33,835 nt of DNA from Desulfobacterota bacterium AH_259_B03_O07 (GCA_027717645.1 JALLOG010000024.1:1-33835); one strand, 5' to 3'; positions 8,263 through 18,665 are shown, numbered from the stretch's first letter. The notes: generated by a model not told the origin, from the letters alone. Translations and numbers: made by a program.

Positions 8263-9456
8263 TCATTCCAGCTTTTCTACAGCCTCTTCAATCCTATCTA
8301 TGCCCTTCTTAATATCTTCCATTGACACGGCATAAGAAATCCTAACGTGGTCGTCAGAACCAAATTCAATCCCAGGTATAACTGCGACTTTAGCCTCTTC
8401 GAGCAAGAATTCTGTAAAATCAACGGAATTTTCAATCTCTTTCCCATCATAGCCCTTACCAAAGAATCTAGATATATTAGGAAAAACGTAGAAGGCTCCC
8501 TGCGGACTAAAACACCTAACATCCGGAACTTCATTCAATCTTTTCGTAATATAATTTTTCCTCTCTTCAAATTCTCTAACCATTTTAGACACATCATCTT
8601 GAGATCCCATTAAGGCCTCTACTGCGGCCATTTGGGATATGGAAACCGGATTAGAAGTTGATTGACCCTGTAGTTTACTCATTGCGCTGGTAACCGCCTT
8701 ATCACCTGCTGAGTATCCTATTCGCCATCCTGTCATAGAATACGTTTTCGAAACTCCATTTACGAGAATTGTGGAATTCTTTACATCATCGCCGAGGGTT
8801 GCGATCGGGGTGTGAGTTATACCATCGTATAAGATTTTGTGATAAATCTCATCTGAAATAATGATCAGGCCAGAATCGATTGCAATCTCAGCTATAATAT
8901 TTAGGTCATCCTCACTGTAAGTAGCTCCCGTAGGATTTGATGGGTAATTTAATATTAGGACCTTAGTTTTTTGGTTTATTTTCTCTTTAAGTTCATCTGG
9001 TTCAATCTTGAACCCGCTTTCTTCAGTGGTCTCTATTATTACAGGTTTGCCACCGGCTAACGACACCTGTGCCGGATATGAAACCCAGTATGGTGCAGGT
9101 ATTATAACTTCATCACCTTCCTCAATAATTACTTGTGTCAAGTTATAGAGAGTGTGCTTAGCGCCACATGAGACAATTATTTCAGACTTGTCGTAATCTA
9201 GGCCGTAATCCTCGCTCAAACTAGCGATGATTGCCTCTTTAAGTTCGTCAATGCCACCAACCGCAGTATATTTTGTAAATCCATCATTGATTGCGCTTAC
9301 GGCTATGTCTTTAATATTCTCGGGAGTATCGAAATCAGGTTCACCAGCACCAAACCCGATGACATCTATACCCTCAGCCCTTAGGGCTTTCGCTTTTGCG
9401 GTGATCAAAAGTGTTGCTGATGGTTTTAGCTTTTCGGCACGTGATGCAAGTTTCAT
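8263..9456 (-). CDS. aspC: Pyridoxal phosphate-dependent aminotransferase (aspartate aminotransferase-like)
   Basis: GAGEPDFDTPENI, NYPSNPTGATY, SDEIYHKILYDG, NGVSKTYSMTGWRIGY motifs; 397 aa. Confidence 0.93.
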   Translation of the reverse strand: MKLASRAEKLKPSATLLITAKAKALRAEGIDVIGFGAGEPDFDTPENIKDIAVSAINDGFTKYTAVGGIDELKEAIIASLSEDYGLDYDKSEIIVSCGAKHTLYNLTQVIIEEGDEVIIPAPYWVSYPAQVSLAGGKPVIIETTEESGFKIEPDELKEKINQKTKVLILNYPSNPTGATYSEDDLNIIAEIAIDSGLIIISDEIYHKILYDGITHTPIATLGDDVKNSTILVNGVSKTYSMTGWRIGYSAGDKAVTSAMSKLQGQSTSNPVSISQMAAVEALMGSQDDVSKMVREFEERKNYITKRLNEVPDVRCFSPQGAFYVFPNISRFFGKGYDGKEIENSVDFTEFLLEEAKVAVIPGIEFGSDDHVRISYAVSMEDIKKGIDRIEEAVEKLE

Positions 9457-9462
9457 TTGGTT

Positions 9463-9957
9463 TCAACTCTCTCGCTTCTTGAGCAATTTCTTCTTTAGCC
9501 TTGTCTCTACTACTTCCGGAACCATCTCTTTGACTGAACCACTGAGTGATATTATTTGTTTAATCAAAGATGAACTGATGTGTGCATAGGCACTATCTGT
9601 AACCATGAACACTGTTTCGAGTTCCTTAAACAAAGTTTTATTTGCGAGAGCCATTTGAAGTTCATATTCAAAATCCGAAACGGTCCTCATGCCTCGTAGA
9701 ACAGTATTAGTACCGGCTTTTTTTACATAATCTACCAATAGACCCTCGAAACAATCTATTTTTACTTCTGGACGATTACGAAAAATTTCTTTGAGGATTT
9801 CTAACCTTTCCTGTAGTGTGAAGGTCGTTTCTTTTGCAACATTATGGGCCACAGCCACTATCACTTCATCGAAAACCTTTACTACCCTATCTATTATGTT
9901 CAGGTGACCTTTGGTAAAGGGATCGAATGAGCCCGGATAAATTACATAATTTCCCAT
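9463..9957 (-). CDS. coaD: Pantetheine-phosphate adenylyltransferase
   Basis: YPGSFDPFTKGHLNIIDRV nucleotidyltransferase motif, VLRGMRTVSDFEYELQMALANK, SSSLIKQI. Confidence 0.95.
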   Translation of the reverse strand: MGNYVIYPGSFDPFTKGHLNIIDRVVKVFDEVIVAVAHNVAKETTFTLQERLEILKEIFRNRPEVKIDCFEGLLVDYVKKAGTNTVLRGMRTVSDFEYELQMALANKTLFKELETVFMVTDSAYAHISSSLIKQIISLSGSVKEMVPEVVETRLKKKLLKKRES

Positions 9958-10541
9958 TAAAAGCACCTTCTAAAATAACTAACCTTTGTTCCACCGAATG
10001 ATCTAGTAGTGCGAGAAAATCCTGGCGTGCTACCTGTTATTGGGTGTTCATGTTCGATAACTATCGACGTGCCAGATTCTACACAACCTTTTACGATATT
10101 TATGAAGTCCGGTACTCCTTTTTTATCATACAAGATATAGGGTGGATCGATAAAAACTATATCAAATTTGTATTCATTTTTAATGAGTCCTTTAACCGCA
10201 TTCTCATAATCATCGCAAATGAAAGTAGTTTTATCAAGAAATCCACATGAAGCGACGTTATCCCTAAGTATCTTGAATACATGTGGATTTTTCTCAATGA
10301 AAACAACTTGTGCGGCCCCTATGCTAAGAGATTCAATACCCAGACCTCCCGAACCTGCAAATATATCAAGTATTCTCAATCCACTAATATCACCAAGAGA
10401 GTCAAAGATTGATTTTTTTATTCTGCTGGTTGTGGGTCGAATCGTCCTACCTTTGGGAACCTTTAATTTTTTCCCTTTTATCGTGCCTGTTAGCACTTGC
10501 AACACAGGCTGATATAGTACCATACCAACTCCTTTTATCAA
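9957..10541 (-). CDS. rsmD: 16S rRNA (guanine(966)-N(2))-methyltransferase
   Basis: GTIKGKKLKVPKG..IRPTTSRIKKSIFDSL, LDIFAGSGGLGIESLSIGA, FIDPPY. Confidence 0.93.
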   Translation of the reverse strand: MIKGVGMVLYQPVLQVLTGTIKGKKLKVPKGRTIRPTTSRIKKSIFDSLGDISGLRILDIFAGSGGLGIESLSIGAAQVVFIEKNPHVFKILRDNVASCGFLDKTTFICDDYENAVKGLIKNEYKFDIVFIDPPYILYDKKGVPDFINIVKGCVESGTSIVIEHEHPITGSTPGFSRTTRSFGGTKVSYFRRCF

Positions 10542-10998
10542 AAGCGAAATTCTAACAATCTCAACTACTAATCTTATGTATAGTTTTACACAGTAGATAC
10601 AGTGTGATATTACACAAATGGGTAAAATAATTACTCCTTTTACCTACAAACTATCAATAACTTCTCATCAAGATTACAAATAATCATTTACCAATAAGAT
10701 GGCATAAATTTTGCACCTTCATTTGTGAAACTCATATCATAGAAATTAAGGAAATGATGAAATTAATAATATTCAGTCTCTTTGCTATAATTATAAGAAC
10801 AGGGTGTCCTTAATCATGGTAGGTTGTGATGGATGAAGAAACGTTGACTAGGGATCTCAACAGAGCAATCTTAAAACCACTATAAATGTTAGAATTGCAG
10901 AAAAATGGTTTGAGGGAAAATGTTTAATGACATGAATATATGGGTCTTATAAATTAAGTTTAACAAATCACTCTTTAAATATTTGAGCCAGATATTTT

Positions 10999-11436
10999 TT
11001 GATAATCTTAGATAATAAGGAGGCTGGATTCATGATACTTTTAAAAAATAAAATCTATAAAATCCCAATCATAATTATAATATTTATTAGCTTCACACCT
11101 TTATCCCTGATCTCTAAAAGCGTGGAAGCCGCTATTGTGGGTTCACAAATGATTTCCACCAATGGGAGATCATATCTAAACAGAGAAATAAATGAAAAAA
11201 AGATTCGTAAGATGCTCGAGAATAAAATCGTAGTCGAAAAACTTAAGAGTTATGGACTTTCCGATGAAGAATTAGCTACAAAGTTAAAAAGCATGAGCGA
11301 CGAACATATTCATCAGTTGGCGGCTCTTTCTGACCGAATTCCCGCAGGGGGTAATGGTGCTGCAGCAGCAGCTGTAATTGTTCTGGTAGTTTTCGTCATA
11401 GCTATCATACTTCTTATAGTTTTGAGAAGGATTTAA
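10999..11436 (+). CDS. PA2779-like small membrane protein
   Basis: Signal/TM at N-terminus, LSDEELATKLKSMSDEHIHQLAALSDRIPAGG followed by a C-terminal TM; next to a C39-like peptidase. ORF start may be internal (MILLKNK, after aaggagg). Confidence 0.7.
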   Translation: MIILDNKEAGFMILLKNKIYKIPIIIIIFISFTPLSLISKSVEAAIVGSQMISTNGRSYLNREINEKKIRKMLENKIVVEKLKSYGLSDEELATKLKSMSDEHIHQLAALSDRIPAGGNGAAAAAVIVLVVFVIAIILLIVLRRI

Positions 11437-11460
11437 ATTAGAAGTTTAGCGGGCTCAATT

Positions 11461-12021
11461 ATGCTTAAGTCGATGGGTTTATTTATAAATCTTGTTATTA
11501 TAAATAGCTCAATTTTATTACTCAGTTGTCATCAAAATCACTTCATCCGTGATGACATTTATAATTCAGATAGTGCAAAAACTATAGAGAATGTCCCTTT
11601 TGTTAAACAGAAAAATCAATTTTGTGGACCCGCGGCCATGGCATCAATCATGACATTCTTCGGTCAAGAAATAAGTCAGGAAGAAATTGCTAATGATGTT
11701 TATACTCCAAAGCTAAAAGGCGCGCTGATATCCGACATGGAAAATTTCGCGAAAGAGATGGGCTATGACGCTGAAACAATAAATGGTGATACTAGTGTTC
11801 TTTTTTCTCATATTGACCAGGGCATTCCAACTATAGTTCTAGTAGACCGCGGAAAGCTGTTTGTCAGCATTCCCCACTATTATGTAGTATATGGATACGA
11901 TAAGAGCAAGAGTACATTCATTATTCACACGGGGTTTGAAAGTAGTCGAGAAATTAAAATCTCACAACTTGAGGATGAGTGGACAAAGATGAACCGACTT
12001 ATGCTTATTGTCAAAAAGTGA
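11461..12021 (+). CDS. C39-like cysteine peptidase lipoprotein (PA2778-like peptidase part)
   Basis: Lipobox-like LLLSC; VPFVKQKNQFCGPAAMASIMTFFG (Q..C), HYYVVYGYD (His). Confidence 0.82.
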   Translation: MLKSMGLFINLVIINSSILLLSCHQNHFIRDDIYNSDSAKTIENVPFVKQKNQFCGPAAMASIMTFFGQEISQEEIANDVYTPKLKGALISDMENFAKEMGYDAETINGDTSVLFSHIDQGIPTIVLVDRGKLFVSIPHYYVVYGYDKSKSTFIIHTGFESSREIKISQLEDEWTKMNRLMLIVKK

Positions 12022-12608
12022 CCTGGAATCTTTGTAAATTAATAATATTATTAATTCCATTATCAAATTTAGCTGTTAGTTGTGGCTACTTGTCACCACT
12101 CCTACTAATAAAAGACCCTTTAACTCCTCAGGAGCACAATAACCTCGGTGTAGCATATGAAAAAGAAGCTAAATATGATCTGGCCATTAAACAGTATAAG
12201 AAGGCTTTTGACATGAACAGCGACTTGATTGTTCCATTGGTTAACATAGGTAATGCATATCTTAAACGGGGGAATTACTCGGAAGCTGAAAAATATTATT
12301 TAAGGGCATTAGATAAGGATGAATACAATTTAGAGGCATCAAACAACCTTGCATCCATATTTTTGATTACCGAGAAAGATTATGAAAAAGGCCTTAAAAT
12401 AATTATAAGTGCAGTGGCTAACAATGAGGGCTTTCCGGTATACGCCATGGATACAATAGGCATCTTGTATTCTCGATTGGGTAATATGGATAAAGCAAAA
12501 TTTTTCTTGATTAAAGCATGTGAAAAAACAGATTACGATAACTCATTTTCAGAGGAAATTAATAAACACCTTCAGGAGATAGGGGAGAAGGGATGTGCAA
12601 AGTATTAA
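12018..12608 (+). CDS. TPR lipoprotein (PA2778-like TPR part)
   Basis: Frame of track ORF 11979..12608; GTG at 12018 overlaps the peptidase stop (GTGA) and gives KLIILLIPLSNLAVSC lipoprotein signal; TPR motifs NNLGVAYEKEAKYDLAIKQYKKAF, NIGNAYLKRGNYSEAEKYYLRAL. Confidence 0.8.
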   Translation: MTWNLCKLIILLIPLSNLAVSCGYLSPLLLIKDPLTPQEHNNLGVAYEKEAKYDLAIKQYKKAFDMNSDLIVPLVNIGNAYLKRGNYSEAEKYYLRALDKDEYNLEASNNLASIFLITEKDYEKGLKIIISAVANNEGFPVYAMDTIGILYSRLGNMDKAKFFLIKACEKTDYDNSFSEEINKHLQEIGEKGCAKY

Positions 12609-14431
12609 TTTCGTGCATTTACTACCTTAGCCAACACACTTGCCTCGTTAACCATTTCTCTAAGAATATCTATTCCGCCTTCCCAAAATTCTGGATCTGT
12701 GATATCTACACCCACTCGTGATAAGAGCTCCTCCGGTGACACACTCCCACCGGATGATAATAGATCGATATAGAGTGTAACAAATGTATTTCCTTCCACT
12801 AGGTATTTATTATAGAGAGAAAGGACGAGAAGTTCTCCAAATGAATAGGCATAACAATAAAAGGGTGAGTGGATGAAATGAGGAATATAGGTCCACCACC
12901 ATGAATAGTCTTCCGTTAATTCGACCGAACTGCCAAACATTTGTTTATTGGTCTCAAGCCAGATTCCATTTATCCTCTCCGCCGTGAGCTCTCCTTCCTT
13001 TCTTCTTGCATGATGAAGCTTTTCTTCAAATCTCGTCATCACTACCTGCCTGAACACAGTAGCGAAGATATCTTCAAGCTTGCTGCAGAGAAGTGATAAC
13101 CTTACCAGCGAATTAGACTCCGATTCTTTTAGTTCATGAAATACTAATATCTCACCAAACACGCTAGCAGTTTCTGCGGTTGTAAGAGGGGTGTTACACT
13201 GAAAGTAGCCCTGCTGTCTTGAAAGATATTGATGAATCCCGTGACCAAGCTCATGGGCTAGTGTCATAACATCACGAAGAGTTCCAGTGTAATTCGTAAA
13301 CACATATGGGTGAACGCTCGGTACGGTGCTGTGACTGAAAGCCCCTCCCCTTTTTCCCTCTCGAGTTTCTGCGTCAATCCAATTCCGATCAAAAAACTTC
13401 TCTGCAATTTTGGACATACGAGTCGAAAACTGTGCGAACGCATTAAGAATTATCTCTTTCCCTCTTACGTAATTTATAGATTTTGTATCTTTAAATATAG
13501 GAGCGTAACGATCATAGTCATAAAACTTTTTTATTCCAAGGAGTCTTTTCTTGATATTATAGTATCTTTTCACCAGGTCGTAGTTAGCTTCGCATGATCC
13601 CATAAGAGCATCTACTGTGTTTTTATCTATTTCATTATCCAAGTGGCGAGACGCCATAGGATCATCGAATAAGCGGAGTCGATCGTTTATAGAGTGTTCC
13701 TGCACAAGAGTATTGAATATAAATGTTAGCACATGGATGTTTTCCTTAAGCCCTTTTGTGAGTCCCTTAGCAGCAGCCTTTCGTTTGTTTCGGTCCAGAT
13801 CATATAGAAGTGAAAGTGTTTCTGTCTCAGTTAGTTCTTTCGTCTTACCATCCAATCTTACTTTGAATCTTATATTATTTATGACCTCATCAAAAAGACG
13901 CATAAATGCACGAGATCCTGTATTTGCTTTTTCATCTAGAATCTTCTCTTCAGATTCACTTAACCTATGTGGTTTATATCGTCTTTCTCGATCGAGGAAA
14001 TGCCTGTAATGCGAGAGTCTATTCGATACTATTAATTGATTCGCTATTTTATCGGGCAATGAAACCCATTCGAGTTCAAAGAATAATAGGTGCTTGCGTA
14101 CTTCGGTGGCTTTTTCTTGGATTGATTGCAGGAAGGCTCCATGCTTTGGATTACTTGTGTCAGCAGCGAAAACAAGATGAGCGAAAGCTATTAACTTACC
14201 AATACTTTCACTGATGGATTCAAGTTCTTTCAGCGCGCTTAGAAGTAACCTAGAAGATACCTTCTTAGAATTTATCTTTTTCCTATATTTCCGCTCAAAT
14301 TTTTTTGCTTTCGAAAGAGTTGTGTTTATGTCTTTCGTAATTTTAGGGTCATCAATGCCTCTGTAAAGGTCCGAGAGATCCCATCTGACCCCTTCAGAAC
14401 CGATCAATCCCTTTTTGGCTGATTTTGCCAA
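12605..14431 (-). CDS. pepF: M3 family oligoendopeptidase F
   Basis: HELGHGIHQYL zinc motif, 608 aa, TAETASVFGE. Confidence 0.93.
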   Translation of the reverse strand: MAKSAKKGLIGSEGVRWDLSDLYRGIDDPKITKDINTTLSKAKKFERKYRKKINSKKVSSRLLLSALKELESISESIGKLIAFAHLVFAADTSNPKHGAFLQSIQEKATEVRKHLLFFELEWVSLPDKIANQLIVSNRLSHYRHFLDRERRYKPHRLSESEEKILDEKANTGSRAFMRLFDEVINNIRFKVRLDGKTKELTETETLSLLYDLDRNKRKAAAKGLTKGLKENIHVLTFIFNTLVQEHSINDRLRLFDDPMASRHLDNEIDKNTVDALMGSCEANYDLVKRYYNIKKRLLGIKKFYDYDRYAPIFKDTKSINYVRGKEIILNAFAQFSTRMSKIAEKFFDRNWIDAETREGKRGGAFSHSTVPSVHPYVFTNYTGTLRDVMTLAHELGHGIHQYLSRQQGYFQCNTPLTTAETASVFGEILVFHELKESESNSLVRLSLLCSKLEDIFATVFRQVVMTRFEEKLHHARRKEGELTAERINGIWLETNKQMFGSSVELTEDYSWWWTYIPHFIHSPFYCYAYSFGELLVLSLYNKYLVEGNTFVTLYIDLLSSGGSVSPEELLSRVGVDITDPEFWEGGIDILREMVNEASVLAKVVNARN

Positions 14432-14567
14432 TTATTTATCCCTTTCTATTATTAAAAATTTCTAATTTTGAAATTTAACAAACACCAAGGTCCAAATTTA
14501 TATTATGAATCTCTATCCCGTCATGATTAGCTGCTTTTTAATTTGTCAAAAACTGAAGATAGATAGC

Positions 14568-15026
14568 TTACTCCTCATCCAGCTCCTCACGGACAACTCT
14601 ATTTACTAATGATCCATCGGCCCGTCCCTTTAATCTTGGCATAATGATTTTCATCACCATACCTAAATCCTTTATTGACTCCGCCTGTACCTCCTCAATC
14701 GCCCTTCTCACTTCTTCTTTAATTTCATTTTCATCCATCTGTTTTGGCATATATCTCATAAGAATATCTATCTCAGCCTTTTCCTTATCGGCCAGATCAG
14801 TTCTCTCGGCTTTATTATATTCATTTGCCGCTTCTTTACGTTTTTTAACTTCACTGGCAATTACTTCTATAATCTCATCATCGTTTAAGGTTTCTTTCCC
14901 ACCTTTAATCTCAATCTCCTTGTTTCTAATAGCGGATTGAAGCATTCGAAGTACAGATAGTTCCAGAGCTTTTTTATTTCTGAGAGCTTCTTTTAAATTT
15001 TCAGGAATTTGTTTTCTAAGATCCAT
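14568..15026 (-). CDS. GatB/YqeY domain-containing protein
   Basis: LRNKKALELSVLRMLQSAIRNKEIE...YMPKQMDENEI...MGxVMK-like DLGMVMKIIMPRLKGRADGSLVNRVVRE. Confidence 0.92.
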   Translation of the reverse strand: MDLRKQIPENLKEALRNKKALELSVLRMLQSAIRNKEIEIKGGKETLNDDEIIEVIASEVKKRKEAANEYNKAERTDLADKEKAEIDILMRYMPKQMDENEIKEEVRRAIEEVQAESIKDLGMVMKIIMPRLKGRADGSLVNRVVREELDEE

Positions 15027-15224
15027 CTATATGTCCTCACTACAAATCTACCATATACTCAAAATCCAATAAACTTATTCTAAAACCCTTGTTGTTAATA
15101 ATCCAATTTTTTCAGTTTCTTTGTTAACTAATTAATAAACTAGTAACTTTAACATGCAATATCTAAATTTCCTTGAATGGAATTGATAGATTGAGTAACC
15201 TGATTTTCTAGTCAGGACCAAGAA

Positions 15225-16112
15225 ATGCTAATGCAAGATTTTTATAAAGATGGCCGAAAACAAATAATTTCATTCGAGATCTTTCCTCCTAAAACTAACA
15301 AGGGAATGGAAAATCTCCAATCTGTACTACCTGACCTTATTTCACTAAAACCGGATTTTATGACCGTAACTTACGGTGCTTTGGGATCAACCCGTGACAC
15401 TACACTTGAGATTGCTTCTTTAATAAAAAACAAATACAAAATGGAAACGGCATGTCATCTTACATGCGTTGGTTCATCTCGAAAGGAATTGGATGACATC
15501 CTTAAACGGTTAGTCGATTCTAATATACGAAATATCGTTGCCCTCAGGGGTGACCCACCAAAGGGAGAAACAAAATTCCTAACCCCACAAGATGGCTACT
15601 CACACGCGCACCAGCTAGTTGAACACATTCGCGAATTTGAGAAGAAACAAGGACTTGAGCCATTCGGATTAGCGGTGGCAGGTTATCCTGAAAAGCACCT
15701 AGAAGCTAAAAGCATGGAAAATGATATCTCTAACCTCAAGAATAAGATAGAAGCTGGAGCAGAAGTCATTATTACTCAGCTTTTTTTCGATAATGCCTTT
15801 TACTTTAAATTTTTAGATAAGGTTAGACAAGCAGGTATCAATGTTCCAATCATTCCCGGCTTAATGCCGGTCCTTTCCGTGACGCAAATTCAGAGGATCA
15901 CCTCAATGTGCGGTTCAAGCATACCTCGAAAACTTCAGGCCGAACTAGACTTAGCAATAGACGATGACGATAAGGCCCATCAAATAGGCGTTGAACAATG
16001 TGTTAACCAGGCTAAAGAGCTTTTAAAACATGGAGTTGAAGGGATACATTTTTATGTACTAAATAAATCAACTCATATCAGACAGATAATGGAATCCATT
16101 TACAAGGAATAA
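15225..16112 (+). CDS. metF: Methylenetetrahydrofolate reductase
   Basis: SFEIFPPKTNKGMENL, VTYGALGSTRDTTLE, LTCVGSSRKELDDIL, ALRGDPP, ITQLFFDN. Confidence 0.95.
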   Translation: MLMQDFYKDGRKQIISFEIFPPKTNKGMENLQSVLPDLISLKPDFMTVTYGALGSTRDTTLEIASLIKNKYKMETACHLTCVGSSRKELDDILKRLVDSNIRNIVALRGDPPKGETKFLTPQDGYSHAHQLVEHIREFEKKQGLEPFGLAVAGYPEKHLEAKSMENDISNLKNKIEAGAEVIITQLFFDNAFYFKFLDKVRQAGINVPIIPGLMPVLSVTQIQRITSMCGSSIPRKLQAELDLAIDDDDKAHQIGVEQCVNQAKELLKHGVEGIHFYVLNKSTHIRQIMESIYKE

Positions 16113-16201
16113 ACATTTCTCTGAAGTACCGATGATAAAAAACTCCCAAGAATGTTCACATGGGTTAACAAATTTATCTGTAGTAAAAAGGGTAAAGTCT
16201 G

Positions 16202-17035
16202 ATGTATAGAAGAAGGTGCTTCTATTATGGATCTCTCTTTTTAATCCTTCAATCAGCATCTGCCTTCGCAGATGTCACGGAAGCAGCTAACTTATTGATT
16301 GAAGCATACAAAGATAACAAACCGTTACATATTATTTCCGATCGCTTTCCTCATATTGACCAAATCGCCGCTTATAAAATTCAGAAAAAGTTTGTACAAC
16401 AAAGATTGGAAAATGATAACATTGCAGGATTTAAGGCCGATCTTACCTCAATTAAGAGTCAAAAAAAGTTTGGGACAGAAACACCTGTCGCAGGTGTACT
16501 TCTGGCTTCAGGACTAAATAAAGGAAGTCCTGATGTCGACATTAAGAATTTTAAAATGCCTATGATAGAAACCGAGATCGGTTTTATAATCGGAAAACCA
16601 ATCAATAAACCAATTCTAGAAATTAATATGCTCATTGATAAAATTGAAGCCGTTGTTCCAGTAATAGAAATTCCAGACATTGGTTTCGAAGATACAAAGA
16701 GGGTTAAAGGAGTTGATATCATTGCATCAAATGTGGCCTCTACTGACTTCATAATCGGAAATCAAGAGACATTTAATAACATAGACATCAATGAGATCAG
16801 CGCGACCCTGTACTTTAACGGCAATGTAATCAATCGTGGAGTCGCGACAGATGCAATGGGAAATCAGCTAAAAGCTCTTCTCTGGCTTGTCAACAAAATT
16901 GTTAAACAAGGTTGGGAAGTAGAACCCGGTCAAATAATGATAACGGGTGTCTTAGGAAAAATGATCCCAGGAAAACAGGGTAAATATTTTGCCGACTTCA
17001 GAATTCTTGGGAAAATTTCATTTAACATGAAATAA
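16202..17035 (+). CDS. 2-keto-4-pentenoate hydratase / fumarylacetoacetase-fold protein with apparent signal peptide
   Basis: AAYKIQKKFV, IAGFKADLT, PMIETEIGFIIGKPI, ATDAMGNQLKALLWLVN; N-terminus YYGSLFLILQSASAFADV looks like a signal peptide. Confidence 0.78.
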   Translation: MYRRRCFYYGSLFLILQSASAFADVTEAANLLIEAYKDNKPLHIISDRFPHIDQIAAYKIQKKFVQQRLENDNIAGFKADLTSIKSQKKFGTETPVAGVLLASGLNKGSPDVDIKNFKMPMIETEIGFIIGKPINKPILEINMLIDKIEAVVPVIEIPDIGFEDTKRVKGVDIIASNVASTDFIIGNQETFNNIDINEISATLYFNGNVINRGVATDAMGNQLKALLWLVNKIVKQGWEVEPGQIMITGVLGKMIPGKQGKYFADFRILGKISFNMK

Positions 17036-17110
17036 TGCGATTTATACAGTCACAATGTCTCAAATTGTAATACAATTAATTTATAGAAAATACATTAGTT
17101 TTAAAAAATT

Positions 17111-18028
17111 ATGAAATTTGGAATTACCATACCTCTTCACAGAGGCGTTGACGTACAAGTGAACATAGAATTGGCTAAAAGAGCCGAGAAACTTGGGTTT
17201 GATTCAATCTGGATAAGTGATCATGTAATTCTTCCCGAAAAATACAAGGACAGATTTAGTGATACCCTATATGATCCATTTGTTATTCTTGGATATTTAG
17301 CAGCACACACAGATAAGATAAAGCTTGGAACAAGTGTGTTAATTCTTCCATATAGGAACCCCATTTTCGTAGCCAAGATGATAGCAACTCTGGATGTGCT
17401 TTCAGGTGGAAGGATCATATTCGGAGTGGGTCCGGGTTGGATGAGTGAAGAATTTGATGCTCTAGGGATTCCTTTCAATGATAGAGGGGAAAGGACAGAT
17501 GAATATATAAGGATTTTTAAAGAGCTTTGGACTAAGGACGAGCATAGTTTCAAAGGGGGCTTTCATAATTTTTCTGAAATTAAATTCTATCCAAAGCCCC
17601 ATCAAAAACCACATCCACCGATATGGATTGGGGGAAATAGTAAAAGAGCGATTACTAGAGCCGTGGAACACGGCAACGGATGGCATCCAGTATGGTTTGG
17701 TCCAAGTGATATGCATCAGGAATTAATTTATTTAAAAAACATAGCTAAAGATAAGGATAGGGAATTAGAGAATTTTGTTTTCTCTATCAGAAATAGGCTT
17801 AGAATATTGAAAGAAGGACAAAAGCAAACAAAGAATTTAGAAAGATTGCGGGGCAAACCCACTTTCGCATTCTACGGCACAAAGGAAGAGATAATTGAAT
17901 ACATAAGCGAATTCGAAAAAATAGGAGTTTCTCACATAGCTTTCGATATAGATGTAGACAATGATGAAGAAATGTTTGCTATGATTCATACCTTCTCAAA
18001 GCACATAATGCCTATTTTTAAGGAATAG
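17111..18028 (+). CDS. LLM class (possibly F420-dependent) oxidoreductase
   Basis: AKRAEKLGFDSIWISDHVILP, LGTSVLILPYRNPIFVAKMIATLDVLSGGRIIFGVGPGW, PPIWIGGNSKRAI. Confidence 0.9.
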   Translation: MKFGITIPLHRGVDVQVNIELAKRAEKLGFDSIWISDHVILPEKYKDRFSDTLYDPFVILGYLAAHTDKIKLGTSVLILPYRNPIFVAKMIATLDVLSGGRIIFGVGPGWMSEEFDALGIPFNDRGERTDEYIRIFKELWTKDEHSFKGGFHNFSEIKFYPKPHQKPHPPIWIGGNSKRAITRAVEHGNGWHPVWFGPSDMHQELIYLKNIAKDKDRELENFVFSIRNRLRILKEGQKQTKNLERLRGKPTFAFYGTKEEIIEYISEFEKIGVSHIAFDIDVDNDEEMFAMIHTFSKHIMPIFKE

Positions 18029-18053
18029 CGGAGAGAAAATCCTAACTAGTTTT

Positions 18054-18225
18054 CAACCAGCAAGACTGGTTGGCTACCCAATTTTTATTCCACATGAGGG
18101 AGAACCACCACCGGGAGGTTCTATTGTATTAAACTTAGGTAGGCACACCATCCCTTCGATTCACTCAGGACAGGCTTGGTGCGAATTATGGATCGCAGCT
18201 AGAAGCGGCTCATACAATACATTTT
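18054..18225. repeat. REP-like intergenic repeat cluster, copy 1
   Basis: CAACCAG-caaga-CTGGTTG hairpin (18054-18072), AGAACC...GGTTCT (18101-18122), and GGATCGCAGCTAGAAGCGGCTCATACAATAC, related to modules at 21946-22055. Confidence 0.55.
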
Positions 18226-18230
18226 TATCC

Positions 18231-18665
18231 TCATTTTAAAATATTAGGTCGGGAGTTTTTTCCTTCCCTTTCAAGTTGTTCTCTTAAGTATTTATTAACA
18301 GTACCCCAATAGCGCCACCAATAGGAATTTTCATCATGATTTATCATCTGAGTTTCAGCCCAATTTATCGTCATAAAGATATCTCCGTGATAAAGCAAAA
18401 GTTTGTTAGCTGCATCTTTAGCCTGTTCATCATCAACGTCTAATTTGTTAAGTTCGTTATTTATGTGACTTTTTATCTTTTCAATATTATTCATAATCTC
18501 GGGTGCAACTTCTTTTATTTTTTCTCCCACAGTGTGTATTTCGTCAGGAAATTCATCCGAATGACTGTTCACTAAATCCACAAAGTCTAACACCTTCTCC
18601 AAATTTCCTTTTGCTTTCATTGTTTCTGTGACCAGATCTGTCAATTCCTTTGCTGTCTTTGGCAT
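18231..18665 (-). CDS. Hypothetical helical protein
   Basis: 144-aa ORF, RBS-like aaggagaaatgtt upstream; no family recognised. Confidence 0.6.
   Translation of the reverse strand: MPKTAKELTDLVTETMKAKGNLEKVLDFVDLVNSHSDEFPDEIHTVGEKIKEVAPEIMNNIEKIKSHINNELNKLDVDDEQAKDAANKLLLYHGDIFMTINWAETQMINHDENSYWWRYWGTVNKYLREQLEREGKNSRPNILK

Noticed and set aside
9227-9589. 120-aa ORF antisense to the aminotransferase/coaD boundary
   Set aside because: Low-complexity Ser/Phe-rich antisense translation of two clear CDSs.
10600-10620. CRP/FNR-like TGTGATATTACACA in the 10.55-11.0 kb intergenic region
   Set aside because: Imperfect, single, AT-rich context, and about 400 nt from the nearest gene start; expected by chance.
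13310-14214. Three plus-strand ORFs (95, 130, 102 aa) antisense to pepF
   Set aside because: Mirror frames of a well-supported 608-aa peptidase; no signatures.
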